64,000 bases of DNA from Akkermansia muciniphila (lineage in GTDB: Bacteria; Verrucomicrobiota; Verrucomicrobiia; Verrucomicrobiales; Akkermansiaceae). The number at the start of each line of letters is the position of its first letter. Position 1 is the first letter of the stretch. A program made the position numbers and the translations under genes. Under the pieces are notes generated by a model that did no database searches, was not told where the DNA came from, and saw only the letters and a list, made by a program, of their open reading frames with translations. Of the stretch, positions 37,063 to 47,253 are shown in pieces. The stretch spans positions 186,001-250,000 of the forward strand of contig CAMCIC010000001.1 of NCBI GenBank assembly GCA_945874895.1, read 5' to 3'.

Positions 37063-38970
37063 ATGCCCATGCACTTGACATTGCCTGCTTTTGCTCAAAT
37101 CCAGTTGACGACCATCGACTGGGTCATCGTCGCTGCTTCGATTCTGATCTGCTTCATACCCGCGCTATTTGTGGGCAAAAAATCCTCGGAGAGCACCTCG
37201 GAGTTTTTTGCCTCCGGTCAAAGTGTGCCCTGGTGGCTAGCGGGCCTGTCGATGGTGGCAACGACGTTTTCGTCTGATACGCCGAACTGGGTGACCGAGC
37301 AGGTGCGCAAGTTCGGAGTTGCTGGCAACTGGCAGTGGTGGGCCTTCGTGCTGACAGGCGTGTCCACCGTATTTTTCTTCGCGCGCCTGTGGCGTCGATC
37401 CGGTGTGATGACTGACCTCGAATTCTACGAGGCGCGCTATTCTGGTAAGGCTGCCTCACTGGTCCGTGGTTTCCGAGCCGTTTATCTTGGATTGTTTTTC
37501 AACTGCTTCATCATGGGCATGGTGACGCTCGCTGCCTGCAAGATTGCCAACATCATGTTCGGCATGCCGGCTTGGCAAACCATCGTAATCTGCGGTGTGC
37601 TCAACGTGGTCTTCGCCGCCCACTCGGGATTGTGGGGCGTGCTGATCATCGACATGATCCAGTTTTTCATCAAGATGACCGCCGTATTCGCCGCCGCATA
37701 TTTCTCCCTCAAGGCTGTGGCCGTGAAAACAGGCGTGGGAGAATCAGCGCTCGCAGGTCTTCATAAGATGGTGGAAATTCTGGGCTCCCAACAGGTGATC
37801 ACGGATGGCAAGGGAGTGCCGACCATGAGCGACAAAGCCAATGGTTTAGGCCAGCCGATCCTCGATATCATGCCCAACTTTGGCATGTCGGAACTGGCAC
37901 TGATGATTTTCATCGTTCCCATCGCGATCGGTTGGTGGGCGAACTGGTATCCCGGCGCGGAACCCGGTGGCGGCTCCTACATCGCCCAGCGCATGCTCGC
38001 GTCCAAGTCCGAAAAAGACTCGCTCGGCGGCACGCTGTTTTTCAACGTGGCCCACTACGTGCTGCGCCCTTGGCCTTGGATCATCACGGGTCTGTGCTCC
38101 ATCATCATTTTCCCCAATCTCGACTCGATCCGCGCCGCCTTCCCGAATGCCAATCCTGACATGATCGGCCACGACAGCGCATTCCCCGCAATGTTGCAGT
38201 TCCTCCCCGTGGGTTTCATGGGTCTGATGGTGGGAGGTCTGATTGCAGCGAATTCCTCTACCATTCTCACCCATTTGAATTGGGGCGCTTCCTACCTCGT
38301 CCACGATTTTTATCGGCGCTTTGTCAAACCTGATGCGACCGAACGCCACTGCGTGCAAGTGGGACGTCTCTGCACCTTACTGCTCTACGTGGTAGCTGCA
38401 GTCATCAGCTATTTCATCAACTCCGCTCAGGAGGCTTTCCAGATTCTCATCGGCATCGGCGCGGGCACAGGCTTGATCTACATCCTGCGCTGGTTCTGGT
38501 GGCGTGTGAATGCTTGGTGCGAAGTAGTAGCGATGATCTCCTCCTTCATCGCGACCATCGTGTTTTTCATCCTATCGAAAAACGACATCGATCTCGGCTT
38601 TGCGAACACTACCCTGATGACCGTGGGCTTCACCAGCATCTGCTGGCTGGTTGCCGCTTTCCTGGGGCCGCAGACGGATCGCTCAGTGTTGATCAGCTTC
38701 TACAAAAAAGTCCGGCCCTCCGGCCCGGGTTGGGGTAGCATCCGCACGGAAGTGGAAGCCGCCGACCCGCAACCCGAAAACGAAAAGGACAATATGCCCA
38801 TGGCCTTCGTCGGTTGGATCTCGGGCTGCATCCTGATTTGGTCGTCTCTTTTCTGCATCGGGAAATTCCTCTACGGCCAGATGACTGAAGGTTATCTTCT
38901 GCTAGGATCTACCATCATCAGCGGTATCGTTTTGCTGCGCGTGATCAATCGCTTGTGGGTTAAGTCCTGA
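37063..38970 (+). CDS. Sodium:solute symporter (SSS family)
   Basis: A 635-residue inner-membrane transporter with about fourteen hydrophobic segments. The start at 37063 (or Met at 37069) is chosen because TM1 begins soon after (TIDWVIVAASILICFIPALF). Family blocks are SEFFASGQSVPWWLAGLSMV followed by FSSDTPNWVTEQV, and MVGGLIAANSSTILTHLNWG. SSS members take up sugars, uronates or other organic solutes with sodium. Substrate unknown; sialic acid or sugar would fit the glycan-degrading genes nearby. No catabolic gene is adjacent. Confidence 0.92.
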   Translation: MPMHLTLPAFAQIQLTTIDWVIVAASILICFIPALFVGKKSSESTSEFFASGQSVPWWLAGLSMVATTFSSDTPNWVTEQVRKFGVAGNWQWWAFVLTGVSTVFFFARLWRRSGVMTDLEFYEARYSGKAASLVRGFRAVYLGLFFNCFIMGMVTLAACKIANIMFGMPAWQTIVICGVLNVVFAAHSGLWGVLIIDMIQFFIKMTAVFAAAYFSLKAVAVKTGVGESALAGLHKMVEILGSQQVITDGKGVPTMSDKANGLGQPILDIMPNFGMSELALMIFIVPIAIGWWANWYPGAEPGGGSYIAQRMLASKSEKDSLGGTLFFNVAHYVLRPWPWIITGLCSIIIFPNLDSIRAAFPNANPDMIGHDSAFPAMLQFLPVGFMGLMVGGLIAANSSTILTHLNWGASYLVHDFYRRFVKPDATERHCVQVGRLCTLLLYVVAAVISYFINSAQEAFQILIGIGAGTGLIYILRWFWWRVNAWCEVVAMISSFIATIVFFILSKNDIDLGFANTTLMTVGFTSICWLVAAFLGPQTDRSVLISFYKKVRPSGPGWGSIRTEVEAADPQPENEKDNMPMAFVGWISGCILIWSSLFCIGKFLYGQMTEGYLLLGSTIISGIVLLRVINRLWVKS

Positions 38971-39024
38971 GTCTTCCCATCCGCAAGAACATACAAACGT
39001 TCCCTGCAAATCAACGAGGAATCC

Positions 39025-39657
39025 ATGCCTCATCTCGAATACGAAAACGCGGCACGCTTGCAGGGATTGACCGCGGTGTGTGGCATCGATGAAGCCGGAC
39101 GCGGGCCACTGGCCGGGCCTGTATCCGTGGCCGCCGTGGTCCTCCCACCCGACTTTTCCTTGCCCGGTCTCAACGACTCGAAAAAACTCAGCGCCAAAAA
39201 ACGTGATGAGCTGTATGAACAATTGACCACTGATGCCACGGTCCTCTGGGCGCAGGTAGAAGTCGATGCCGCCACCATTGATGCACTCAACATCCTCCGC
39301 GCCACTCACCAGGGAATGGCCGCCGCAGCCCTGAGCTTGCAGGAAAAATACCAGATCACCATCGATCACTGCCTCATCGATGGACTACCCGTGAAACACT
39401 TTCCCTTCCCGCACCAAGGCATCGTTAAGGGTGACAGCAAGTCCCTCTCCATCGCCGCTGCCAGCATCATAGCCAAGGTCAGTCGCGATCGCCTGATGGC
39501 CGCATACGCGAAGGAATTTCCGCAATATGGCTTTGAACGCCACAGCGGCTATGGTACAAAGCATCATCTCCATGCCCTCCATCTTCACGGACCTTGTCGC
39601 ATTCATCGTCGCTCGTTTCAGCCGGTTGCTCAACTCGCCCTGCCACTTGATTCATAA
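39025..39657 (+). CDS. rnhB: Ribonuclease HII
   Basis: A 210-residue cytoplasmic nuclease that removes RNA from RNA-DNA hybrids and single ribonucleotides from DNA. The catalytic opening GIDEAGRGPLAGPV holds Asp22 and Glu23. LNDSKKLSAKKRDEL, the third Asp in IDHCLIDGLPV, and GDSKSLSIAAASIIAKVSRD are all present, as is the end block ERHSGYGTKHH. The C-terminal coding region overlaps yraN. Confidence 0.97.
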   Translation: MPHLEYENAARLQGLTAVCGIDEAGRGPLAGPVSVAAVVLPPDFSLPGLNDSKKLSAKKRDELYEQLTTDATVLWAQVEVDAATIDALNILRATHQGMAAAALSLQEKYQITIDHCLIDGLPVKHFPFPHQGIVKGDSKSLSIAAASIIAKVSRDRLMAAYAKEFPQYGFERHSGYGTKHHLHALHLHGPCRIHRRSFQPVAQLALPLDS

Positions 39658-40027
39658 AGACGGCAGCGCGTGGACGCCTCAGGAGGTCGGCGAAATCGGC
39701 GAAAAAATCGCCTGTCAATGGCTGCGAGCACGAGGCGTAAAGGTGTTGTATCGGAACTACCGTGCACCCCAAGGCGGCGAGGTCGACATCGTCGCGCGAC
39801 GCGGCAAACTGCTGCTCTTCATCGAGGTCAAGACCCGACGAGCTGGTGGTGTGGGTCGACCTCTCGATGCCGTGGATCGCGGAAAACAGGAACTGATCGA
39901 ACGCGGCGCTAATTCCTGGCTCCAGTTGCTCAAGACTCGCCGCATTCCTTGGCGCTTCGATGTCATCGAAATCATTCTGGATGAAGGAAAAAAGCCCCAT
40001 ATTCACCGAGTGGAAAACGCGTTCTGA
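39572..40027 (+). CDS. yraN: YraN family (UPF0102) nuclease-like protein
   Basis: About 151 residues from the ATG at 39572; other in-frame starts exist at 39527 and 39554. It overlaps the end of rnhB by about 86 bases in another frame. The family core is GEIGEKIACQWLRARGVKVL, then RNYRAPQGGEVDIVARRGKL and FIEVKTRRAGGVG, which matches a PD-(D/E)xK nuclease centre (Glu-Val-Asp and Glu-Val-Lys). Function in cells is unknown; the rnhB-yraN pairing is common in bacteria. Confidence 0.9.
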   Translation: MPSIFTDLVAFIVARFSRLLNSPCHLIHKDGSAWTPQEVGEIGEKIACQWLRARGVKVLYRNYRAPQGGEVDIVARRGKLLLFIEVKTRRAGGVGRPLDAVDRGKQELIERGANSWLQLLKTRRIPWRFDVIEIILDEGKKPHIHRVENAF

Positions 40028-40128
40028 TCGGAACACTGGATTTTTTTTCCCACAGGCTTGCCAAGAGGCGATGGGATTTGCACAATCCGTTCGAAATTTT
40101 CCCACGACTTTAAAAAACACCAATCACC

Positions 40129-41514
40129 ATGCCTGAAATTACCGATAAAGAACTGCCCCAATCCGCGCGTGCCTATTGGCTTAAGGCCATCGCTGCAGTA
40201 GAAGTGAAAAACCACGCTTACGCGGTTACGCTGTTGCAAGCGATTCTCAAGGAGAATCCCGGCTTTTTGCCAGGTCGCGAGCTTGTTCGTAAGTGCGAGG
40301 GGGTTCTTACGGGTGGTCCGAAAAAGAAGCAGAAAATTTTTGGTCTGGAATCTGGTGGTCCTGGCATGAAGCTCCAGGGAGCCGCCAAAAAAGATCCGGT
40401 ATCCGCTGTGCCGCTCATCGAAAAAGAACTGGAAAAAGATCCATACAATGATGGACTGAACGACTTGCTGCACGATTGCCTCGCCAAGATGGAGTTGTTC
40501 GATAGCGCAGCCTTTGCGTTGGAAACGGTGCGTAAAGGTCATCCAGACAACACCAAAAACATGCACAAGTTGGCGACCTTCTACCTTGAGCGAGGTCGCG
40601 CCGATCTGGCCGGTGATGTCTACAACGACATTTTGAAAACGGATCCTACCGATGGCAAAGCCGTCAAGGGAGCGAAGGACTGCGCCGCTCAGCACTCCAT
40701 GCAGCGTCAGAACTGGACGGAAAATTCCAATGTCAAGGACCTCATGAAGGACCAAAGCGAGTTCCAAGAACTGGAAGCCGCTTCGCGCGCAGGCATGACC
40801 AAGGATCAGATGTATGAAAAACGCGATCGCCTCATCGCCCGCTACAATGAGGATCCGAACCACTTGGGCAACGCGAAAGAACTCGCGAACATCTTCGAAC
40901 AACTCGAAGACTGGGAAAATGCCACTACTTTCTACGACTGGGCATTTAGCTTGAGCAATGGCGACGCCGCTCTGAAGACGAAAGGTCGCCAGATGGCCGA
41001 TAAATTCATCGCCCAGCAAATGGATTCTCTCCAAGCTGCTGTGGATGCCGATCCGGACAACGCCGAACTGCGCGCGCAACTCGACGAAGTGCTCAAGGCC
41101 CGCTCTGCGGAAATGGTGGCCAATGCCAAGCAACGTGTCGAGGAGAACCCCACCGACCCGCAACTGCGTTTCGAACTCGGCAGTGCCCTCTACAATGCCG
41201 GCGATTTCAGTGCAGCGATTCCGCACCTGCAACAGGCCAAGAGTAACCCTCACATCCGCACCAAGGTTCTCCTGCTATTAGGTCGCACCTTCAAGGCCAA
41301 GTCCATGTTCGACCTTTCCCTGAAGCAATTGAGCGATGCCCTCGCCGATCTGCATGGCATGGACAACATCAAAAAGGAAGTGCTCTTTGACAAAGGCCTC
41401 ATTCACGAGGAAATGGGCGACAAGCAATCCGCACTCGACTGCTTCAAGCAGATCTACGAAGTTGACTACGGTTATCGTGATGTTGCCCAGCGTGTGGAAT
41501 CCTCGTATTCCTAA
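40129..41514 (+). CDS. Cytoplasmic TPR-repeat protein
   Basis: A 461-residue soluble protein without signal peptide. Helical repeats run throughout: AYWLKAIAAVEVKNHAYAVT, KLATFYLERGRADLAGDVYN, NIFEQLEDWENATTFYDWA and GSALYNAGDFSAAIPHLQQA. A basic linker GGPKKKQKIFGLESGG lies near residues 62-77. It follows yraN by 101 bp. A scaffold role in a cytoplasmic complex is likely; no partner is indicated by neighbours. Confidence 0.85.
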   Translation: MPEITDKELPQSARAYWLKAIAAVEVKNHAYAVTLLQAILKENPGFLPGRELVRKCEGVLTGGPKKKQKIFGLESGGPGMKLQGAAKKDPVSAVPLIEKELEKDPYNDGLNDLLHDCLAKMELFDSAAFALETVRKGHPDNTKNMHKLATFYLERGRADLAGDVYNDILKTDPTDGKAVKGAKDCAAQHSMQRQNWTENSNVKDLMKDQSEFQELEAASRAGMTKDQMYEKRDRLIARYNEDPNHLGNAKELANIFEQLEDWENATTFYDWAFSLSNGDAALKTKGRQMADKFIAQQMDSLQAAVDADPDNAELRAQLDEVLKARSAEMVANAKQRVEENPTDPQLRFELGSALYNAGDFSAAIPHLQQAKSNPHIRTKVLLLLGRTFKAKSMFDLSLKQLSDALADLHGMDNIKKEVLFDKGLIHEEMGDKQSALDCFKQIYEVDYGYRDVAQRVESSYS

Positions 41515-41548
41515 ACGCATCGGGTTTTATCTACGATAGGATTGGATC

Positions 41549-41580
41549 AAATCGCGCGCGATTATGGCGACGCGATTTTT
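41549..41580 (+). terminator. Possible terminator after the TPR gene
   Basis: AAATCGCG at 41549-41556 pairs with CGCGATTT at 41571-41578 and is followed by further T residues. It lies between the convergent TPR and metalloprotease genes. The loop is long (14 bases) and itself contains an alternative pairing, so strength is uncertain. Confidence 0.45.
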
Positions 41581-41587
41581 CCTCTTG

Positions 41588-44500
41588 TCACGGTCCCGTA
41601 ACACGAAGGCGAGCGAATCGTTTGCTAGTCATGGGCTTGGGAAAGGTGTAGCGCACATGGTGACCGGTGAGGGTCACATGGATTCCAAGAGTTTCCTGCT
41701 CCCATGGTCCTGCAAGAGATGTGGCGGTTTCAACCACAAAGTCGGAGGCGTAGGAGCCAGGATAGTTCGCGGATTTGATCCAAGTGATGCTGAAAGTGCC
41801 TGCGTCATGGACGATGCTGGGAAGGACTGTCGAACCACTGGTGTTGGATGGACCGCCGAGGAAAAACTCGATGCCGTTGGAAACGCCATCGTTATCGCTG
41901 TCCTGACTGAAACCTGCCGACGTGCCATTGGCAGATTGCCACATGGCGAAAGAGTTGGCGGGGATGCCGACAAGATACCCGCTGCTGTTGAGTGAAAAAC
42001 GAGCGATGCCGGGCGAGGTGATCTGGGAAAGTTGAGCGGATGTAAGGCCGTTCGCCGATGTGCCGAAACGCAGCGAGCTACCAGAAACAAAGGTGCCCGT
42101 GAGGGCGAGGCTTCCACCTATCCAGCTAACGGCACTGCTATCCGCAAAGGCAAGTGCTGCTCCGGTAGCAAGGCTGATCGTTGCAGCAGCAGTAGGGTCA
42201 AGCGTGCCGGTCGTGTCGGTTCGGTTCGCCACATCAAGCGTGGCCGCCCCGATGGATACAGGTGTGTTCGGTAAGACGTTGTTTGCGCCCAATGCCAGCG
42301 TGCCGGCACTGATGACAGTTGAGCCAGCATACGTACAAGCGCCGGCTAACGTCAAAGTGCCAGCACCGGATTTCTGCAGACCACCCGTGCTGTTGCCGCC
42401 GAAATTAAGCAAAGGATCAGAAAAGGTAAAAGAAGATCCATTGGTGTCGATCTTCGCACCACCATCTTTGACCTGCAAGGCGAGCCCGGAAAAAGCTGGC
42501 AAATTTGCGGCAGCAATGAATTGACCTCCATTGAAATGGAGCTGCTTGGTAAGTCCACTGGTGACGGTGATGTTGGAGACCGTCAACGTGCCTCCATCGA
42601 GGTTAACAATGGCATGGGTCTTGGCTCCAGAATTGCCTGCATGGAAACGTAGGGTATGAATGAGCGCCGATCCACTGCTCATGGTCAAAGTGCCGCTGGC
42701 CTGACCATTGCCCAGACTCAGAGTCCCTGTGTTGGCCGTATTGACGTAGGCTCCACCATCGATGATGAATGTGCCATCACCCACGCCAACCGCTGCCCCG
42801 AGCACATCGCTATTGACGGAACCGCCACTGGAAGTGAAAGAGCCGCCACTCAGAGTCAAGGTGCCCGCGCCGTTGTTTCCCACTAGTAGACCACGCTGAA
42901 AGCTATCCGCGCCGCCAGATCGAATCTCACCGGCAGTGATTTGATTCCCACTGCCCAAAATGCTCAGACGAGTGATCGTGAGAACGCCACTGGAAGAGAT
43001 GGTCGTTCCTCCGGTGGTGCTCAGTCCTGTGGAACTGCTGGTGGTAACAAAGCCGCTAGAACCTGTGCCGTTGATCGATTGATTGGCAGCGAGGGTAAAG
43101 CCCGCCGTGCTCTGCAGTGCAGCGGTGTTTCCGATGGAGATAAGCGGAGAACTAGCGATAAGATTCGAACTGACGAGCAAAGTCCCAGCGGAAATGGTCG
43201 TGTTACCTGTGTAGGTGTTAGCCGCGGATAGCTTCCACACGCCACTGCCGCTCTTGGTAAGGCTGATTCTGTTCGCGGGCGAGGTGGCGCCATTGAGAGA
43301 ATTGTCCCCGATCACACCTTGAACCTCATTGGGTGTGATGCTAGTGCCGAAATTGCCCCCGAGCACGAGTGCGCGAGCAGCACTGCCGGCCGTAATGCCT
43401 ACGGGCGTATTCAGGACACCAGCAGTGAAAACAAGTGGACCAGTTCCGTTATTGGCAAGGGTGGCGGTGACGGCTGCGGATGTAGTAGGACCAATCTGAA
43501 TCGTGCGATTCGTGGTATCGCCCGCACCCGTATAGTTGAGAGTGCTGGAATTTGTGGTCGCTAGAGTGATGCCGCCTGATGCAGGAGCTCCGAGGGAACA
43601 CGGTGCGCCGTAATTTCTCAGCGTATTGATTTGCAGCGTGGATTGTTTCACATTCGTGATGCCCGAATATGTATTGAGACCGTTGAGAATCAATGTGCCT
43701 GAGCCTTGTTTGTTGATACCAAAAGCTCCACTCACAACTCCACCGATGGTGAGATTGCCCGCGACGATGTCTTGCGTGGCATTGGCAGTGAGAGCAACGG
43801 AGCCGCTGCCTGCATCCAACCCATTGCCGCCATGGCGGAAATTTCCTGCCCAGATCATGGGAATGTTCGGCAAAAGAATGGCCGCTCCGCTATCGTTTCG
43901 CAGTTGCGGATTGCTCGCGCTTCCCAACGTCAACGTTCCTGATCCCACGGCATTCGCATGGTTGAGGGTCATTGTACCGTTGATAAGCGAAGTGCCCCCA
44001 GTGAAGGTGCTGGAGGCATTGAGAACAAGGGTGCCTGCACCGGTTTTGGAGAGCCCCGCTGTGCCGGCGAGCGAGCAATCCATGGTGACTGTATTGTTGA
44101 CCACTTCGATGGTCGGCTCGTCCCCCGCCAGTGTGAGCACGTTGCCCGAAATGATCCGCCAAGTTTGCGCGCCACTGGTATCGCCGAATTTCCATACGCC
44201 ACCCGTTCGGTTCGCCGCAAGATTGAGTGACGTATCCGCAGCGAGATCGACGGTGCTAAAATCCAGCGTGTCGCCATAAGATGACAAGGGCACAGTCGCG
44301 TTGCTCCAATTCGAAGCTGTGCTCCATGATTGTGACCCGCCCGCAGTTTGAGTCCAGATGCCCATCGGCAAGCTCTCGGCAAGAAATTCCACCGCGGCTG
44401 TGCAAATGCTGAAACTCGTTCCCGTGCTTGTGGCAAAAGTGGGTGTGATGCTGCTGGGTGTGGACACAAACTGCCGTCCCGAGGAAAAACCGCCCCACTG

Positions 44501-46966
44501 ACTGCCCCAACTGGCACTGTGGTTCTGGGTGAGTGGAGTGCTCGCAGTGGGAGTGCCAGCGGAGTTAGGGCTGCCTGAATTCAATAATGCGGCAATGACG
44601 AGAGAGTTGGAAGCCGAAGTGGTAAGCGGGACCGAGTTCGTCGCAGTGCCAGATCGGCTGTTCGTCGAACCAAAGCCTGGCTTGGTTCCCGACAGAGCAT
44701 AGGCAGTGCCAAGCCCCCCGTTGGGATTGTATCCTGACACGGTAATACCCGTTCCCACGGACCCAGGATTATCGAGATAATAAATGGCCAGCGCGCCGGT
44801 TTTTGTACCGCCGGTTTGTTGCACTGCTTCAATCATCTGAATGCCGTTGTAACGGACACCCGCAATAGCAGCATGATCATTGTTGCCATTTTCTAGTCCG
44901 ATCGCTACTACCAGCTTATCGGCTCCTGCGGCATTGAATGTTCCAAGCCCCGTCACGGACTTGTAGCCGCTGCCACTTGCAACGGAGAAAGGCTCCGTCG
45001 ATAGAATCGAAATGTTTCCTGGGATAGAGGAGGCGGCGGTGGTGGCACTTCTTGCAGTCGATGCGGGACTAGACAAAGTGCCCGCCCGCATGGAGACCGT
45101 ATAAGAATACGTCGTATTGGGCTGGAGACCAGTATCTGTATAACTGCGCGATGTTTGCCAACTGCTCGACGTGCCACCTGGATTTCCTGATGTTTCCGTG
45201 AACAAATATTCGACAGTTCCACCTGAGAATCCGTATTCCACTTCACCGGGGACTGCGGCCATGGTCACGGCGGATGATCCATTCGCCATAGGAGGCTGGT
45301 CAAATGTGCCCGTAGCTGGCATCAGCGGCGCCCATGTGTAAAAAACGGTAGGATTCGCTGGCATGCCGACATCCTCCGCGTTCGGAGTGGAGAGTAGCTC
45401 AATGCGCGTGACTGCACCATCAGCAGCCGGCAGGTTGATCGCCTCAGTTTCCAAACTAGATGCATCGGTGAGGGCGGGTGAAGTGAGCGAGGAAGCGGCA
45501 AGCATGTAGGTTTTTGTCACCCCACCCTGAATGACGCGCACACAATAATCGGAGCCATTGCTGGGGCTGAAAATCGACTGCGCCGCCGTCCGATCAGCGG
45601 CAACCTGGGGATCAAACAATCGGATCATGCCAGCGGTGTAGGGGCCTATGGGTGGATAGACCATATTGACGGCAGGCTTCGCACCGGACATGGAAGCAAG
45701 TATGGTGATCACCTGAGTGTCACGCGTAGTGGGGAACTGCACGCCGTTATTGCTCACTCGAGTCGTGTAGGCGCCAGCCGTTTGATTCCATTGCGCCCAA
45801 CTGCTCAATGCCGTATTCCATACCACAATATGACTGTTGAGGTAACTGCGCATTTGATTCACAGAATAGTCAGAAAAATGATTCAGAATGTATGCTGGTT
45901 CCTGCCAACCCTCGCCTCCGCCCTGCATCGGATCGACCTTGAACGTACCCGCTGGTTTCGCCCCGACATTGTTCGACTGCACTGTCGGCGGAATGTAGGC
46001 ACCATTGACGGGATGAAAACCCCATGCGGGACCGACATGAGTCCCGTTGTAATTGCTCGGCGCGCGGATTCCATGCATATCGCCCTTGTAGGGGTATGCG
46101 GCACTGTCGCCCCAGTGGGGAAGCGAAAGGGCGTGACCCAGTTCGTGGTGAAGAATGCCCTCAGATGTACCATTGCCCACCCCTGCGAATCCGCCAGCCT
46201 GACCACCCGCGACAGCATTGTAGACATTGAGATAATAGAGACTCCACCGTCCTGCAGTGCCTGCGGCTCGTTTCAATGCACCATTCCAATCCAATGCGGC
46301 GGCCTGTTCACCGTCGAAGCTAAGACCCGTTTGCGCATAATACTCTGCCTTGGAACGCACCCGCACCGCTTGCGCACTCACGTCTTCACGGGGAGGAATC
46401 ACCAGTTCTCGAAACACCACGTTGTTGAGTCGGCGGACTTCCAGATCGGTGACAGGCCATTTCGACTCGATCTCCGCAAAAGTACCTGACACATAGTCTC
46501 CCGTAGTCTTTGCAAAATAATGAACATCGGTCATAGTCATCACCACCTTACTCGGTGCGCTAACTTTCATGTCCGTAATTGCGGTGTTAACAGTGCCCGC
46601 ATTGACAGTGACCTGAAGGCCCTTCTTCACCCATGCCGCAGGGATGGTGGCAATAAAACTATTGGCGTTGGTATGCTGAACGACTCCTGGTCCATCAGGA
46701 ATGGAAGCAGGTAGCTTAGCGGGGCCAGTGAGCGACAAAACGAGAGTCTGACCGCTCAAACTGAGTGTGGCACTCACAGGTGGCGCGGCGGGAATCGCCG
46801 GATCAGTGACATGCACTTTGATCAAGGTATTGCGCTCACCCACGAGACCAAAATAGGGGGCGTTCGCTTGGAGCATATGAGTTTGTCCAAAATACACAGC
46901 ATCGATCGACACCGCCCAGACCATGGGCGAGCAGAGCAGCAGAGCGAGACAAGCGATGCGTATCAT
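41588..46966 (-). CDS. Giant secreted M66-like metalloprotease with autotransporter beta-strand repeats
   Basis: A 1792-residue secreted protein. Signal peptide MIRIACLALLLCSPMVWA opens it. Residues 100-400 look like an M66 (StcE/dictomallein-like) zinc protease: HELGH at 274-278 with a third ligand His284 in HELGHALSLPH. The glycine usual at the eighth position of the metzincin-like motif is Ser281. A fibronectin III-like domain follows near 550-650, then at least four autotransporter-associated beta-strand repeats (patterns like KSGAGTLTLAGACTYAGSTV). Near the C-terminus is a calcium-type DSDNDGVSNGIEFFLGG. No outer-membrane barrel is present. M66 enzymes cleave mucin-like glycoproteins. 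Confidence 0.88.
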   Translation of the reverse strand: MIRIACLALLLCSPMVWAVSIDAVYFGQTHMLQANAPYFGLVGERNTLIKVHVTDPAIPAAPPVSATLSLSGQTLVLSLTGPAKLPASIPDGPGVVQHTNANSFIATIPAAWVKKGLQVTVNAGTVNTAITDMKVSAPSKVVMTMTDVHYFAKTTGDYVSGTFAEIESKWPVTDLEVRRLNNVVFRELVIPPREDVSAQAVRVRSKAEYYAQTGLSFDGEQAAALDWNGALKRAAGTAGRWSLYYLNVYNAVAGGQAGGFAGVGNGTSEGILHHELGHALSLPHWGDSAAYPYKGDMHGIRAPSNYNGTHVGPAWGFHPVNGAYIPPTVQSNNVGAKPAGTFKVDPMQGGGEGWQEPAYILNHFSDYSVNQMRSYLNSHIVVWNTALSSWAQWNQTAGAYTTRVSNNGVQFPTTRDTQVITILASMSGAKPAVNMVYPPIGPYTAGMIRLFDPQVAADRTAAQSIFSPSNGSDYCVRVIQGGVTKTYMLAASSLTSPALTDASSLETEAINLPAADGAVTRIELLSTPNAEDVGMPANPTVFYTWAPLMPATGTFDQPPMANGSSAVTMAAVPGEVEYGFSGGTVEYLFTETSGNPGGTSSSWQTSRSYTDTGLQPNTTYSYTVSMRAGTLSSPASTARSATTAASSIPGNISILSTEPFSVASGSGYKSVTGLGTFNAAGADKLVVAIGLENGNNDHAAIAGVRYNGIQMIEAVQQTGGTKTGALAIYYLDNPGSVGTGITVSGYNPNGGLGTAYALSGTKPGFGSTNSRSGTATNSVPLTTSASNSLVIAALLNSGSPNSAGTPTASTPLTQNHSASWGSQWGGFSSGRQFVSTPSSITPTFATSTGTSFSICTAAVEFLAESLPMGIWTQTAGGSQSWSTASNWSNATVPLSSYGDTLDFSTVDLAADTSLNLAANRTGGVWKFGDTSGAQTWRIISGNVLTLAGDEPTIEVVNNTVTMDCSLAGTAGLSKTGAGTLVLNASSTFTGGTSLINGTMTLNHANAVGSGTLTLGSASNPQLRNDSGAAILLPNIPMIWAGNFRHGGNGLDAGSGSVALTANATQDIVAGNLTIGGVVSGAFGINKQGSGTLILNGLNTYSGITNVKQSTLQINTLRNYGAPCSLGAPASGGITLATTNSSTLNYTGAGDTTNRTIQIGPTTSAAVTATLANNGTGPLVFTAGVLNTPVGITAGSAARALVLGGNFGTSITPNEVQGVIGDNSLNGATSPANRISLTKSGSGVWKLSAANTYTGNTTISAGTLLVSSNLIASSPLISIGNTAALQSTAGFTLAANQSINGTGSSGFVTTSSSTGLSTTGGTTISSSGVLTITRLSILGSGNQITAGEIRSGGADSFQRGLLVGNNGAGTLTLSGGSFTSSGGSVNSDVLGAAVGVGDGTFIIDGGAYVNTANTGTLSLGNGQASGTLTMSSGSALIHTLRFHAGNSGAKTHAIVNLDGGTLTVSNITVTSGLTKQLHFNGGQFIAAANLPAFSGLALQVKDGGAKIDTNGSSFTFSDPLLNFGGNSTGGLQKSGAGTLTLAGACTYAGSTVISAGTLALGANNVLPNTPVSIGAATLDVANRTDTTGTLDPTAAATISLATGAALAFADSSAVSWIGGSLALTGTFVSGSSLRFGTSANGLTSAQLSQITSPGIARFSLNSSGYLVGIPANSFAMWQSANGTSAGFSQDSDNDGVSNGIEFFLGGPSNTSGSTVLPSIVHDAGTFSITWIKSANYPGSYASDFVVETATSLAGPWEQETLGIHVTLTGHHVRYTFPKPMTSKRFARLRVTGP

Positions 46967-47253
46967 GTGCGGTGGACTTGGATCAAAAATTCAGCGACTT
47001 CCGCCATGCTAGCATAGCCGAAATGCGTTTTCTTTTGGGTTAACACGCACAACGTAGCCTGTCTCCCCCACCGCAATCAACGGAAAAGAGGCGCAAAAAA
47101 CCCGCTCCACTTTTTCTTTCATAAAATCAACGGGTGACAGTCGTCGGGCTGCACGCGGGCTGCTCCGCATGCCATGCTACCGCCACCGCCCGCCGCAGAG
47201 AATTTATCTCACTTCTGATTGCCATCACGAGAGAGCTTTGCTATGGTGTTGCC

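Noticed and set aside
40003-41253. Minus-strand frame of 416 codons opposite the TPR gene
   Set aside because: The plus-strand TPR pattern is unambiguous. The opposite frame has no family pattern.
42060-44279. Long plus-strand frames opposite the beta-strand-repeat region (154 and 217 codons)
   Set aside because: They mirror the repetitive Gly/Ser/Thr-rich coding on the minus strand and have no independent protein pattern or start signals.
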